From Saprospiraceae bacterium (GTDB taxonomy: Bacteria; Bacteroidota; Bacteroidia; Chitinophagales; Saprospiraceae), in contig JADKEB010000031.1 of assembly GCA_016718205.1 (NCBI GenBank), forward strand, positions 744,001 to 808,000: DNA of 64,000 nucleotides, given 5' to 3'. The position numbers and the translations under genes were made by a program. Positions within the stretch are counted from its first letter, which is position 1. Every line of letters begins with the position of its first letter. This document shows, one piece after another, positions 20,535 to 28,828 of the stretch. Below the pieces are notes generated by a model. That model saw only the letters and a list, made by a program, of their open reading frames with translations, made no database searches and was not told where the DNA came from.

Positions 20535-20897
20535 GTGAATGAGTGAATGAGTGAATGGGTGAATGAGTGAATGGGTGAATGAGTGAATGGGTGGTGAATG
20601 AGTGAATGAGTGAATGAGTGAATGAGTGAATGAGTGAATGAGTGAATGAGTGAATGAGTGAATGAGTGAATGAGTGAATGAGTGAATGGGTGAATGAGTG
20701 AATGGGTGAATGAGTGAATGAGTGAATGAGTGAATGAGTGAATGAGTGAATGAGTGAATGGGAATGAGTGAGGGTGAATGGGTGAATGGATGGGTGAATG
20801 GGTGAATGAGTGAATGGGTGAATGAGTGAATGGGTGAATGAGTGAATGAGTGAATGAGTGAATGAGTGAATGAGTGAATGAGTGAATGAGTGAATGA
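20535..20897. repeat. Octanucleotide minisatellite (TGAATGAG)n
   Basis: About 45 units of TGAATGAG with interspersed TGAATGGG variants and a few irregular units near 20590 and 20760-20790. On the minus strand all three frames stay open through most of it and would give an octapeptide repeat (IHSFTHSL), because 24 nt equals three units; on the plus strand every frame meets TGA. I treat it as a non-coding slippage array. Confidence 0.9.
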
Positions 20898-21196
20898 TGG
20901 AAATGAATGGGGAATGGGTCAATGAGAAGATGTACTCCCAAAAATATCAGAAGTACACCTTCAATTTCATTTAAAATCCGTCAAGTTCATCAGTGATAAT
21001 AGCACCTGCTACGATTCTAAAGACTTCCAGAATTACATTCAATGCATCCATGAGTTCATAGTTTAATAAGTTTACAAAATAATATATCGACACAAAAAAA
21101 AAAAAAGAAATTATATTTCCTAATATTCAGTAAACTATTTTGTTAACAAGGACAATAAAAGGCTCGATTGTGTATATGTAAGGAGGAAAATTGATG
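20898..21196. other. Spacer after the minisatellite
   Basis: AT-rich sequence with a possible remnant frame at 20967-21064 and an A12 run near 21092. No intact gene. Confidence 0.4.
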
Positions 21197-21274
21197 GATT
21201 AGGCCCATAGGCTCTATGGCCTAGCAATCTGGATTAAAAATAAAGAGAGACATTCCTTTGAGTGCCTCTCTTTA
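21197..21274 (+). other. Two consecutive hairpins, possible structured RNA or terminator
   Basis: GATTAGGCCCATAG pairs with CTATGGCCTA...AATC around a three-base loop (21197-21229), and TAAAGAGAG (21241-21249) pairs perfectly with CTCTCTTTA (21266-21274). A strong AAGGAGG precedes an ATG-GAT-TAG mini-frame at 21181-21202, unusual in a Bacteroidota. No adjacent gene claims the region. Confidence 0.35.
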
Positions 21275-21349
21275 GTAGCTATTCCATACAACAATAAGAA
21301 TTAGGCTTTCCGGAGTACGACGGTAATGATTTGTTTACCGACTTCTTAG

Positions 21350-21504
21350 GGTGTATTTCATTTTTTCGCATCACATTAAAAATCACCCATGTTTTTTGCG
21401 ATTCAGTCAAGATGCCTTAATATATTGCATCGTAGCTAAAAGCTACGACGAACAACCGATGCTTGATAAGAAATCGAGCACAGTGCGAAAAAATGAAATG
21501 CACC
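21350..21504. repeat. 155-bp foldback element
   Basis: The ends form a 21-base inverted repeat with one mismatch (GGTGTATTTCATTTTTTCGCA and its inverse), flanked by similar CCGACTT sequences. Its interior (CAGTCAAGATGCC, GCATCGTAG) is related to 25478-25530. A miniature mobile element is the likely explanation. Confidence 0.6.
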
Positions 21505-21704
21505 GACTTATTATTATGATGCCTTTAAAATACCAAATTATTAACTAACTGTTGCAAAGGTAAGGTGCTTATCTCTACGAAGCAATATAACTTTTGTTAT
21601 ATTTTTATAAGAAAATCTTGTGGATAACTTGACTCCTTTTACTCTATGACCCTCTGAATGTGGCTATAACATCCTTTTGGAATCTCCTCATAGATATACG
21701 ATAA

Positions 21705-22484
21705 TTAGTTTTTGACATCTTGCAGGATCAACTCAGATATGTCCATCACCATGATATCATCTTCTTTATCTTTGGCCTTCATACCATCAGCGAGCATAGT
21801 GATACAGAACGGGCAATTGCCTACCACGATGTCCGGATTCATGCTGATAGCTTCTTCGGCTCTTTCCACATTGATCTTTTTGATGCCGGGTTCATCTTCT
21901 TTGAACATCTGAGCACCGCCGGCTCCGCAGCATAGACCATTGGTTTTGCTTCTTTTCATTTCAACCAAATCAACATCCAAAGCAGATAATAGCGATCGCG
22001 GAGCATCGTATTCACCATTGACCCGACCCAGGTAACATGAATCATGGTAAGTAATCTTTTTACCCTTAAAACTTCCTCCTTCAACTTTTATTTTTCCATT
22101 GGATATCAATTGATTAAGCAGTTGTGTATGATGTACTACTTCATAGTTTCCTCCTAGTTCTGGATATTCATTTTTCAGAGTATTCAAACAGTGGGGGCAA
22201 GCAGTCACGATCTTTTTGACTGCATACATATTGAGGGTATTGATATTTTGTAAAGCCAGCATCTGAAAAATAAATTCATTACCTGCTCTCCGGGCCGCAT
22301 CACCCGTACACATTTCTTCATTTCCAAGTATAGCAAAAGATACTCCGGCTTTTTCGAGCAGCTGACACATGGCTTTTGTAACCCGTTGTGCTCTGGCATC
22401 AAAACTCCCTGCACACCCTACCCAAAAAAGAATATCTACATTAATTCCCTCTACTGTAACTTCGGACATTGTTTTTACCTTCAT
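21705..22484 (-). CDS. (Fe-S)-binding protein, HdrB-like CCG-domain protein
   Basis: The 259-residue protein contains two cysteine-rich CCG-type domains. The first has VGCAGSFDARAQ near residue 20 and ACPHC near 95; the second has SCYLGRVNGEYD near 150 and GLCCGAGGAQMF near 185, then GNCPFC near 220. These ligate a non-cubane or ordinary [4Fe-4S] cluster in HdrB, GlpC, LutA and succinate dehydrogenase SdhE-type proteins. It lies 89 bp downstream of a membrane Fe-S protein on the same strand, and together they look like a membrane-anchored electron-transfer module. The redox partner is unknown. ATG 22484 is used; ATG 22469 is an alternative. Confidence 0.85.
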   Translation of the reverse strand: MKVKTMSEVTVEGINVDILFWVGCAGSFDARAQRVTKAMCQLLEKAGVSFAILGNEEMCTGDAARRAGNEFIFQMLALQNINTLNMYAVKKIVTACPHCLNTLKNEYPELGGNYEVVHHTQLLNQLISNGKIKVEGGSFKGKKITYHDSCYLGRVNGEYDAPRSLLSALDVDLVEMKRSKTNGLCCGAGGAQMFKEDEPGIKKINVERAEEAISMNPDIVVGNCPFCITMLADGMKAKDKEDDIMVMDISELILQDVKN

Positions 22485-22573
22485 GGCCAGGACATTTTAT
22501 GTTTTATGTTTTTAATTTTTGGATTCTGAACTATATTGAAATAATAATAATGCAATAAATAATGACTATATTC

Positions 22574-23938
22574 TTAGGTTAACTCGTGCCTCCAGGCTTC
22601 TCTTTCAGCAGGTATCTGCCACACACAGCCACCATTTTCCATAGCATTAAAAAGTTGTACCCATTCGTGAGGGCCTGCGGATTCGGATAATATTTCATAG
22701 CGCCTCAAACTCAAAATAGGTTCTAATGGGTTGATCAGTACCGGACAAGCTTCCACACAAGCATTGCATGAAGTACATGCGTGAATTTCCTCTCTTGAGA
22801 TATAATCAAAAAGTGATTTTCCATCATCGTAGTTATGAGCATTTAACGCTACCTGACTTGAATTTTCTTCATTATTGGTATATTTTGTATCACCGGATGC
22901 TATATTTTTACCCACTTCTTCAGCCCGGTCACGAATATCCATCATGATTTTTCTTGGGGACAATTTTTTGCCTGTAACATTGGCCGGACAAACGGCTGTA
23001 CACCTTCCGCATTCTGTGCATGTGTACGCATTCATGATATTTTGCCATGAAAGGTCAAAAACATCTTTAGCACCAAATTCAGGAATCTCAGAAGATGCTT
23101 CACTATTGGTTTCGGCTTCCATGCCCAACATAGATTTTACTTCATTCATGATTTCCGGCATATTTTCCATCTTCCCTCTTGAATTCAAATTGCTGAAGTA
23201 TACATTAGGGAATGCAAGAAATATATGTAGATGTTTGGAATAAGGCAAATAAACAATAAAACTCAGAACTACTAAAAGATGAAGCCACCACCCCGCTCTT
23301 TCGACCATTTGAAGAAGTGCTGTATCCATTGATCCAAATAAAGCTGGTCCTAACCATGAGCTTATGGCCAGATTTCCTGTAGATGGATATTGTATACTTT
23401 CCCTCATTTGCAATACAGAGTCAGCACCATTCATTGTAAAGATGCCTGTTACCAATAGCAATTCGCCGACAAGTATAAGATTGGCATCCAATTTTGGCCA
23501 GCCATTTAATTCAGATTTGACCAAACGAGGCACTTTGAGCAAATTACGTCTATATAAAAATACAATGGTGGCTATCAATGCAAGAAATGATAAAATCTCA
23601 ATACAACTGATGATGAAAGTATACAATCCACTAAGGAAAGGAGCAAAAAATCTGTGAACTCCGAAAACTCCGTCGATCATGATTTCAAGCAATTCTATCT
23701 GAGTAAACAAAAAGGCTACGTAAATAAATAAATGAAATACCGCAGGTATCCAGTTTTTAAACATTTTTTTTTGGCCAAAAGCCACTAATAACACATTGGA
23801 CCATCTGTCAGATGCCCTTCCTGATAATTGAGTAGGCTTGCCCAATAATATATTCTGATATATCCTTTTGTATCCTCTGAAAGCAAGATAACCCGCGGAG
23901 CCTGCAAGTAAAATAAAAAGTAGTTGTTGCATATTCAT
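22574..23938 (-). CDS. Membrane (Fe-S)-binding oxidoreductase, HdrC/NarI-like fusion
   Basis: The 454-residue protein has about five or six transmembrane segments in residues 1-260 (from MQQLLFILLAGSAGYLAF to LLVVLSFIVYLPYS), resembling nitrate-reductase gamma or DsrM-like quinone-binding domains. A soluble domain follows with two [4Fe-4S] motifs, CTECGRCTAVCP near 310 and CTSCNACVEACP near 385. This order is typical of Bacteroidota proteins annotated simply as (Fe-S)-binding protein. With the following HdrB-like gene it should link a cytoplasmic reductant or electron-transfer flavoprotein to menaquinone. Its promoter region carries the 18-bp motif shared with two other units. Confidence 0.83.
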   Translation of the reverse strand: MNMQQLLFILLAGSAGYLAFRGYKRIYQNILLGKPTQLSGRASDRWSNVLLVAFGQKKMFKNWIPAVFHLFIYVAFLFTQIELLEIMIDGVFGVHRFFAPFLSGLYTFIISCIEILSFLALIATIVFLYRRNLLKVPRLVKSELNGWPKLDANLILVGELLLVTGIFTMNGADSVLQMRESIQYPSTGNLAISSWLGPALFGSMDTALLQMVERAGWWLHLLVVLSFIVYLPYSKHLHIFLAFPNVYFSNLNSRGKMENMPEIMNEVKSMLGMEAETNSEASSEIPEFGAKDVFDLSWQNIMNAYTCTECGRCTAVCPANVTGKKLSPRKIMMDIRDRAEEVGKNIASGDTKYTNNEENSSQVALNAHNYDDGKSLFDYISREEIHACTSCNACVEACPVLINPLEPILSLRRYEILSESAGPHEWVQLFNAMENGGCVWQIPAEREAWRHELT

Positions 23939-23956
23939 TCAAAAGTATTAATAAAT

Positions 23957-23974
23957 GTATGTATAACATATTGC
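23957..23974 (-). promoter_or_regulatory. Shared 18-bp upstream motif, copy 1
   Basis: On the minus strand this reads GCAATATGTTATACATAC, ending 18 nt before the start of the membrane Fe-S gene. It matches the copies at 24117-24134 and 33760-33777 in at least 16 of 18 positions. Confidence 0.55.
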
Positions 23975-24116
23975 ACAAATTCTTATTTTCTTCCTCCCTA
24001 CCGTCATTCCCACGCAAATCGTGGCAAGCTCTGAAGAGCCTGTCAAGCTATGCTTGAGACGATCCACTCAATTCAACCACGTTTTTACCGTTTATCAAGA
24101 AGAACACTGTAAAAGT

Positions 24117-24134
24117 GCAATTTGTTATACACAC
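24117..24134 (+). promoter_or_regulatory. Shared 18-bp upstream motif, copy 2
   Basis: GCAATTTGTTATACACAC, 71 nt upstream of the PyrR-like gene and about 38 nt upstream of its -7-like box TACATTTG (24173-24180). It contains TTATACACA, which also fits the DnaA-box consensus. Confidence 0.55.
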
Positions 24135-24205
24135 TTAATAAAGCTGCAAGTTACAAATTAATTCTTTTTCACTACATTTGCCATCTTAAATAATTGTATA
24201 ATATT

Positions 24206-24700
24206 ATGGTAGTTCTAGACCAATATCGTATAAAACACAAAATTGCGAGGCTTTCCTATGAAATTCTTGAAAATAATGAAAATGAAGAAATGATCATCAT
24301 GGCCGGTATTAATAATAATGGATATAGATTTGCTGAATTGATATGTGCCTCTCTGGAAACTATAACATCCAAAAAGATTATTTTAACCAGGATTAAGATC
24401 AACCCTGCAAATCCTTTATCCACTCCGGTCGAGATCGATCCACTATTACCTGAAGTAGCAAATAAAACCGTCATCATCGTAGATGATGTAGCCAATTCGG
24501 GGAGAACTATTTTTTATGCTTTTAAGGTATTTTTAGACCATCTTATGGAAAAAATAGAAGTTGCTGTGCTCGTAGACAGAAAACACAAACTATTTCCTGT
24601 TAAGGTGGATTATGTCGGACTTTCATTAGCAACAACAGTACATGAAAACATTAAAGCCAACCTAAGGGATGAAGAAAACATGACTGTTGTTTTGTCCTGA
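24206..24700 (+). CDS. PyrR-like phosphoribosyltransferase
   Basis: The 164-residue protein is a type I phosphoribosyltransferase. The PRPP loop VIIVDDVANSGRTI lies near residues 93-106. The downstream segment VDRKHKLFPVKVDYVGLSLATT matches the pattern of PyrR (bifunctional pyrimidine regulator and uracil phosphoribosyltransferase) rather than hypoxanthine enzymes. It is cytoplasmic. The ATG at 24206 is preferred over a TTG twelve bases upstream because it follows TACATTTG at a normal distance and fits the family start. No pyrimidine biosynthesis gene is adjacent, so a regulatory role is unproven. It is divergent from the Fe-S protein operon, and both promoters carry the shared 18-bp motif. 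Confidence 0.8.
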   Translation: MVVLDQYRIKHKIARLSYEILENNENEEMIIMAGINNNGYRFAELICASLETITSKKIILTRIKINPANPLSTPVEIDPLLPEVANKTVIIVDDVANSGRTIFYAFKVFLDHLMEKIEVAVLVDRKHKLFPVKVDYVGLSLATTVHENIKANLRDEENMTVVLS

Positions 24701-24784
24701 ATTGAAAATTTTAACGTAATTTAACCAACTGTCAGGAAACAAAACAAGCATAAAAATCGTATTAGAGTAGTACATTCTGTAATA

Positions 24785-25231
24785 ATGAAAAAAGTAAACA
24801 TTTTTATATTTTTTTTAATGTTATTCTCACTTGCTGTCCATGGTGCACCAGCAGGTAAAGATACTATTACCTGGACTTTGCTTAACAATGTGGAATATAA
24901 GGAATCGCCCCATGATACGTATGGTACCGTATACCTTCCAACATTTTCAAAAGATATAAAAAAACTTCACGGTAAAACTGTGATCATCAAAGGATATCTT
25001 GTACCGGTTGACAAAACCACTTGGGCATTGAGTAAAAACACCTATGCAGCTTGTTTTTTTTGTGGGAAAGCTGGTCCTGAAACTGTATTGGGCTTGGCTT
25101 GGAAAGCAGAACCTGGAAAACTCAAAATGGATGCTAATGCGACATTAATCGGAAAGTTTGTCCTAAACGGCACCAATGTAGATGACTGGATGTATAGTAT
25201 TGTAGATGTAGAAATCCTATCTATAAAATAG
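24785..25231 (+). CDS. Exported hypothetical protein
   Basis: The 148-residue protein has a signal peptide (VNIFIFFLMLFSLAVHGAPA). The mature part looks like a small beta-rich (OB-like) domain with the conserved-looking segments KTVIIKGYLVPVDK and YAACFFCGKAGPETV. The two cysteines in CFFC could bind a metal or form a disulfide. Similar small exported proteins (some under DUF3299-like names) are often linked to metal handling, but I do not recognise a specific function. It lies 84 bp after the PyrR-like gene, and a repeat element begins 3 bp past its stop. Confidence 0.65.
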   Translation: MKKVNIFIFFLMLFSLAVHGAPAGKDTITWTLLNNVEYKESPHDTYGTVYLPTFSKDIKKLHGKTVIIKGYLVPVDKTTWALSKNTYAACFFCGKAGPETVLGLAWKAEPGKLKMDANATLIGKFVLNGTNVDDWMYSIVDVEILSIK

Positions 25232-25234
25232 TTT

Positions 25235-25367
25235 GGGTTGTATCCCATTTTTTGATCCAATCGCTGTAAAATTCATTTTGTCGCCTTTTAGGCCTGCCTG
25301 CCGATTAGGCATGGGTTGGGGCAAAACAAAAGGAATTTTTATTAAAGTGCCTTTTTGGGATACCCCC
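25235..25367. repeat. Miniature inverted-repeat element, GTATCCC family, copy 1
   Basis: The ends GGGTTGTATCCC and GGGATACCCCC are inverted. The interior (GTCGCCTTTTAGG, AAAACAAAAGGAATTTTTATT) matches the inverse of 36487-36631. Non-coding. Confidence 0.6.
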
Positions 25368-25573
25368 AATAATTTTCGTTTCTTTGGCCATAGAAGTTTG
25401 ACATAGTGTCGCGCTACTTTACCATATTTTAAGGCTTCCAGCCAGCAATATAAATGATCGTTTTTTTCATACACACAGTCAAGATGCCTGCTGTTACTGC
25501 ATCGTAGTCAGGAATCTACTACGAACGATGGTTTAGATTCATCGAGAACTGGTCTTTACATTTTGATCATACT
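25368..25573. other. Spacer with a fragment related to the 21.35-kb foldback element
   Basis: Bases 25478-25530 (AGTCAAGATGCCTG, TGCATCGTAG, CTACGAAC) resemble the interior of the element at 21350-21504. A frame on the minus strand here runs across repeat boundaries and is not a credible gene. Confidence 0.45.
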
Positions 25574-25735
25574 TAGGCTCTGTTAATAAATAAAAGGTGC
25601 AGAATTGGCGAAGTTAATTTGTTCTTTTTCAAGGCGTAAATGAGGCTAATAGCCTTAGCTATTTAACGATTTTACAACGCAGAAAAAGAGCAAAAGAACA
25701 AGACAAAATGTATCAGTTATTTTTTAACAGAGTCT
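25574..25735 (+). repeat. Miniature inverted-repeat element, TAGGCTCTGTTAA family, copy 2
   Basis: Nearly identical to 11359-11520 in the same orientation. Its right end lies 3 bp from the stop codon of the SGNH hydrolase gene (25739-25741), so it may act as that gene's 3' boundary. Confidence 0.75.
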
Positions 25736-25738
25736 AAT

Positions 25739-26398
25739 CTAAAATAATTGAACAATTTTTTCTGCCCATCTTTTATATTCTTTTCCTGAAGGATGTAATT
25801 TGTCTTTGGCCAGTAAGGTGATATCACCGGAAGCTTCTCTCGTTCCTGCTGTGATATTGATAAATACTACTCCGGCTTCTTTTGTTATCTTCTCTTTGAC
25901 AGCATTATATTGATCTATTTCAGAAGCTACCTTACCTCTGTCCTTGCCTTCTGCAAAAGGCGTCACACCCCAATCCGGAATACTGAGTACAAATACTCTT
26001 TCCTTTTTACCGCCAGCAAACTTTACGGCGATATCCAGCAGCTTTTTGTATTGAATTCCATACTCTTCAATATCCCTACCCCTGTATTGATTATTGACAC
26101 CTATCAATAATGTTACCAAATCATATTTTTTCAGAAGTTCTGAATTTTCAATTCCCTTGATCAATTCGTCAGTGGTCCATCCTGTTTTAGCTACTATTTC
26201 CGGGGCATTGATTTTTATGCCCTTTTGACGCAAAAATTTTACAGTTTGATATGGAAAATTATCGAAAACAGGTACTCCTTCACCAATGGTATATGAATCA
26301 CCCAATGCCAGATAAGTGAGGTTCTTTTGTCCTGACAGCGAATAGCTCAGGAATATTCCGGCAATGGTGCCGGCAAATATGATTTTCAATAAATTCAT
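25739..26398 (-). CDS. Exported SGNH/GDSL-type hydrolase
   Basis: The 219-residue protein begins with a signal peptide (IIFAGTIAGIFLSYSLSGQ). Block I is ALGDSYTIGEG with the nucleophile S35; the Gly/Asn blocks include LLIGVNNQYRG near residue 100; the C-terminal catalytic Asp and His are in KDKLHPSGKEY. The family covers esterases, lipases and acetyl-xylan or peptidoglycan deacetylases acting in the periplasm. It is encoded 73 bp downstream of the sodium/solute symporter on the same strand. The substrate is unknown. Confidence 0.85.
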   Translation of the reverse strand: MNLLKIIFAGTIAGIFLSYSLSGQKNLTYLALGDSYTIGEGVPVFDNFPYQTVKFLRQKGIKINAPEIVAKTGWTTDELIKGIENSELLKKYDLVTLLIGVNNQYRGRDIEEYGIQYKKLLDIAVKFAGGKKERVFVLSIPDWGVTPFAEGKDRGKVASEIDQYNAVKEKITKEAGVVFINITAGTREASGDITLLAKDKLHPSGKEYKRWAEKIVQLF

Positions 26399-26471
26399 GT
26401 ACCTGATATTATATTACCTTAAAATATAAAAAGGTAACCTTTTACGTAAGTTGATCTACTACACTTCAGCA

Positions 26472-28088
26472 TTACCAAAATACAATATAGATAGATGCCA
26501 CTGCAATAATTACAATTAATGAAATAATATTAAACCTTGTACTTGTTTTGAATAAGTTAGTATCAAAATAAATAGCTTTAGGGTCATTGTTTTTATTTTC
26601 ATACAGTGAGATAGACACCATGATTGCCGAGATCAAAAGAAAACATAAGCCCATTCTGTCCATAAATGGAATGGCAGGAGTCAAATATTTAAATGCAAAT
26701 GAAAGAGGAATGGCAATGATAACACCTGCAAATGCTGCATTGGTAGATGTTTTTTTCCAAAATAATCCCAAAACAAAAATGGCTAAGACACCTGGACTGA
26801 TAAATCCGGTAAATTCCTGTATAAACTGGAAAGCTTGTTGCAAATTGCCTAATGATGGAGCAATGATCACTCCGATGATAAGGAAAATCAATCCTGAAAT
26901 TTTACCGACATTAACTAAATGGTGTTCTTCCTTCACTGTGAGTTGACTGCTATTATTTTCAAGAGGTGTAAGAATTTGTTTTCTTTCTACATCTCTTTTC
27001 ATAAACATAGGACGGTAAATATCCAAGGTAAAAATTGTACTCGCGGAATTTACAATGGCTGCAACAGAAGACCCGATTGCCGCTATTAATGCTGCGATGG
27101 CAATACCTTTAAAACCAGAACCAACATAATTTGTAATAACCCAAGGATATGCTTCATCTGGCTTTGAAATATCAGCTCCAAGCACATAAGCAGCTATACC
27201 TGGTATCACTACAATCATAGGCAATATCACCTTCACTAAAGCAGCGAAAGCAGTACCTGTCTGCGATTCATCCAAACTCTTACTTGCCAAAGCTTTTTGG
27301 ATGATATATTGGTTGGTCCCCCAATAGTAGAGGTTGGCAATCCACATACCTCCTATGAGCACGCTGATACCTGGTAAATTCGTATATTCCGGATTGGATT
27401 TGTCAAGAATCATATCAAATTTTTCAGGTGCTTTTTCGATCAAAGCTGCCATACCGGAAAAAATCCCGCCTCCTGCTGCATGTAAAACCATATAAGTTGC
27501 TACGAGACCTCCTAATATTAAAGCGAGAACCTGTATAACGTCCGTCAGCGCAACTGCCCTAAGACCTCCAGTGACAGCATAAGTACCTGAATAAATTGCC
27601 AGGCCTATGATGGCATAAAGAAGCGGAATGCCCATTATGGCTTGCAAAGCCAAAGATCCAAGATATAATACTGAAGTGATATTGACAAATACAAATAACA
27701 ATACCCAAAAGATTGCCAACCCTGTTCTCACTCTTCCATCAAATCTTTTTTCCAGGAATTGAGGCATGGTATATATTTCTTTCTGGATAAAGATCGGCAG
27801 GAAATATTTTGCAACCACAATCAATGTAATCGCAGCCATTAATTCATAAGATGCAATAGCCAATCCCACTACATAACCTGAGCCGGACATACCTATAAAC
27901 TGTTCTGCAGAAATATTGGCGGCTATAAGTGAACCTCCAACAGCCCACCACGGTAAGGAGTTGGAAGCCAGAAAATAATCAGAAGATGTTTCCTTTTTGC
28001 TCGTCACCGAAATATAAATCCCGAATGCAAGCAAGCCCACTATCCAGGCGATAATGATGGAAATGTCTAATGTTGATAGGTTGGTCAT
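26472..28088 (-). CDS. Sodium/solute symporter (SSS family, SGLT-like)
   Basis: The 538-residue protein has about 14 hydrophobic helices and the SSS hallmarks: the early SNSLPWWAVGGSLIAANISAE region, SGSGYVVGLAIASYE, the YAVTGGLRAVALTDVIQ helix near 170-190, and AAIGSSVAAIVNSASTIFT near 335-355, which contains the sodium-site serines. It imports a sugar, carboxylate or similar solute with Na+ across the inner membrane; SGLT-like members of Bacteroidota mostly carry sugars. Its neighbours are a hydrolase and, beyond two other genes, a GH92 mannosidase, so a sugar is plausible but not shown. Confidence 0.87.
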   Translation of the reverse strand: MTNLSTLDISIIIAWIVGLLAFGIYISVTSKKETSSDYFLASNSLPWWAVGGSLIAANISAEQFIGMSGSGYVVGLAIASYELMAAITLIVVAKYFLPIFIQKEIYTMPQFLEKRFDGRVRTGLAIFWVLLFVFVNITSVLYLGSLALQAIMGIPLLYAIIGLAIYSGTYAVTGGLRAVALTDVIQVLALILGGLVATYMVLHAAGGGIFSGMAALIEKAPEKFDMILDKSNPEYTNLPGISVLIGGMWIANLYYWGTNQYIIQKALASKSLDESQTGTAFAALVKVILPMIVVIPGIAAYVLGADISKPDEAYPWVITNYVGSGFKGIAIAALIAAIGSSVAAIVNSASTIFTLDIYRPMFMKRDVERKQILTPLENNSSQLTVKEEHHLVNVGKISGLIFLIIGVIIAPSLGNLQQAFQFIQEFTGFISPGVLAIFVLGLFWKKTSTNAAFAGVIIAIPLSFAFKYLTPAIPFMDRMGLCFLLISAIMVSISLYENKNNDPKAIYFDTNLFKTSTRFNIISLIVIIAVASIYIVFW

Positions 28089-28110
28089 AACTATTGAATT
28101 AAATGGTAAA

Positions 28111-28803
28111 TTAAATTTTTTGAACTTTTAAAATGTATTGGAAATCCAGTGATGTGTCATCTGTTTTTATAATTTTATATCCTGCATTTATAAACATATC
28201 TTCGAGCTTATCAAGATAAACCCTTTCTGTTTTCGGTGGGGCATTGATGGGTATTCTTTTCATTTTATAATCAATCACCATAATGACCCCATCCTTTTTA
28301 AGTCCTTTTTTTAAAGTCATGAGGTACCCAGGGATATCTTCAATATAAGCTATCGTATTGATAATCAATATAATATCAGCTTCTTCAGGATGTAAATTGG
28401 GGTTGTCAGCTGATGCCAATCTGGTTTCGATTCTATTTCTTTTATCTTCGGGTAGTTTCACTTTTGAAGAATCTATATAGAGCAGTAGTTCCGGTTCGAT
28501 TTCTACCGCAATTACCTTTTTAGCCTTATGTGCCAACTTCAAAGAAAAATATCCTGTTCCTGCACCAATATCAGCTATGGTTTTGTCAGTTATATCTCCT
28601 AACTTGTCTATGACCATCCCGGGTTTCTGCCATATGGCCCGACCTACATTTACACTATTTTCTTCATTATCTGTATCATTGTCATCTAGATGCCTTGATT
28701 CACTGACTTCAGATGGCTTAAAATTAAAATTATTGTCTTTACAACCTATTATAAGGGTTGCAAAAAATACAATATATAGTCTTATTTTTGAAAGGTAAAA
28801 CAT
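28111..28803 (-). CDS. Class I SAM-dependent methyltransferase with lipoprotein signal
   Basis: The 230-residue protein (from ATG 28803) starts with a hydrophobic segment and lipobox-like LIIGC, followed by an acidic linker and a Rossmann methyltransferase domain. Motif I is IADIGAGTGYFSLKLA, motif II ends VIAVEIEPELL, and IILIINTIAYIEDI is in the motif IV position. SAM-dependent methyltransferases normally act in the cytoplasm, so the export signal is odd. An alternative TTG start eight codons upstream does not remove the hydrophobic segment. Its start overlaps the intergenic 25 bp after dacB, suggesting one operon with it and the symporter downstream. Confidence 0.75.
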   Translation of the reverse strand: MFYLSKIRLYIVFFATLIIGCKDNNFNFKPSEVSESRHLDDNDTDNEENSVNVGRAIWQKPGMVIDKLGDITDKTIADIGAGTGYFSLKLAHKAKKVIAVEIEPELLLYIDSSKVKLPEDKRNRIETRLASADNPNLHPEEADIILIINTIAYIEDIPGYLMTLKKGLKKDGVIMVIDYKMKRIPINAPPKTERVYLDKLEDMFINAGYKIIKTDDTSLDFQYILKVQKI

Positions 28804-28828
28804 CCTTTTTGTCAAAATTTGCCCCAAG

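Noticed and set aside
20473..20941. Minus-strand open frames of 137-149 codons with THSLIHSF-type repeats
   Set aside because: They are produced by the 8-bp array, which keeps all minus-strand frames open; there is no start context, domain or codon bias supporting a protein.
21619..21627. TGTGGATAA, a perfect DnaA box (with TTATACACA at 24125 and 33768)
   Set aside because: Single 9-mers are expected about once in 64 kb by chance, they are scattered over 12 kb, and there is no dnaA, dnaN or AT-rich unwinding region, so no origin is called.
25217..25474. Minus-strand frame of 85 codons
   Set aside because: It spans the boundary of a dispersed repeat element and overlaps the end of the exported-protein gene.
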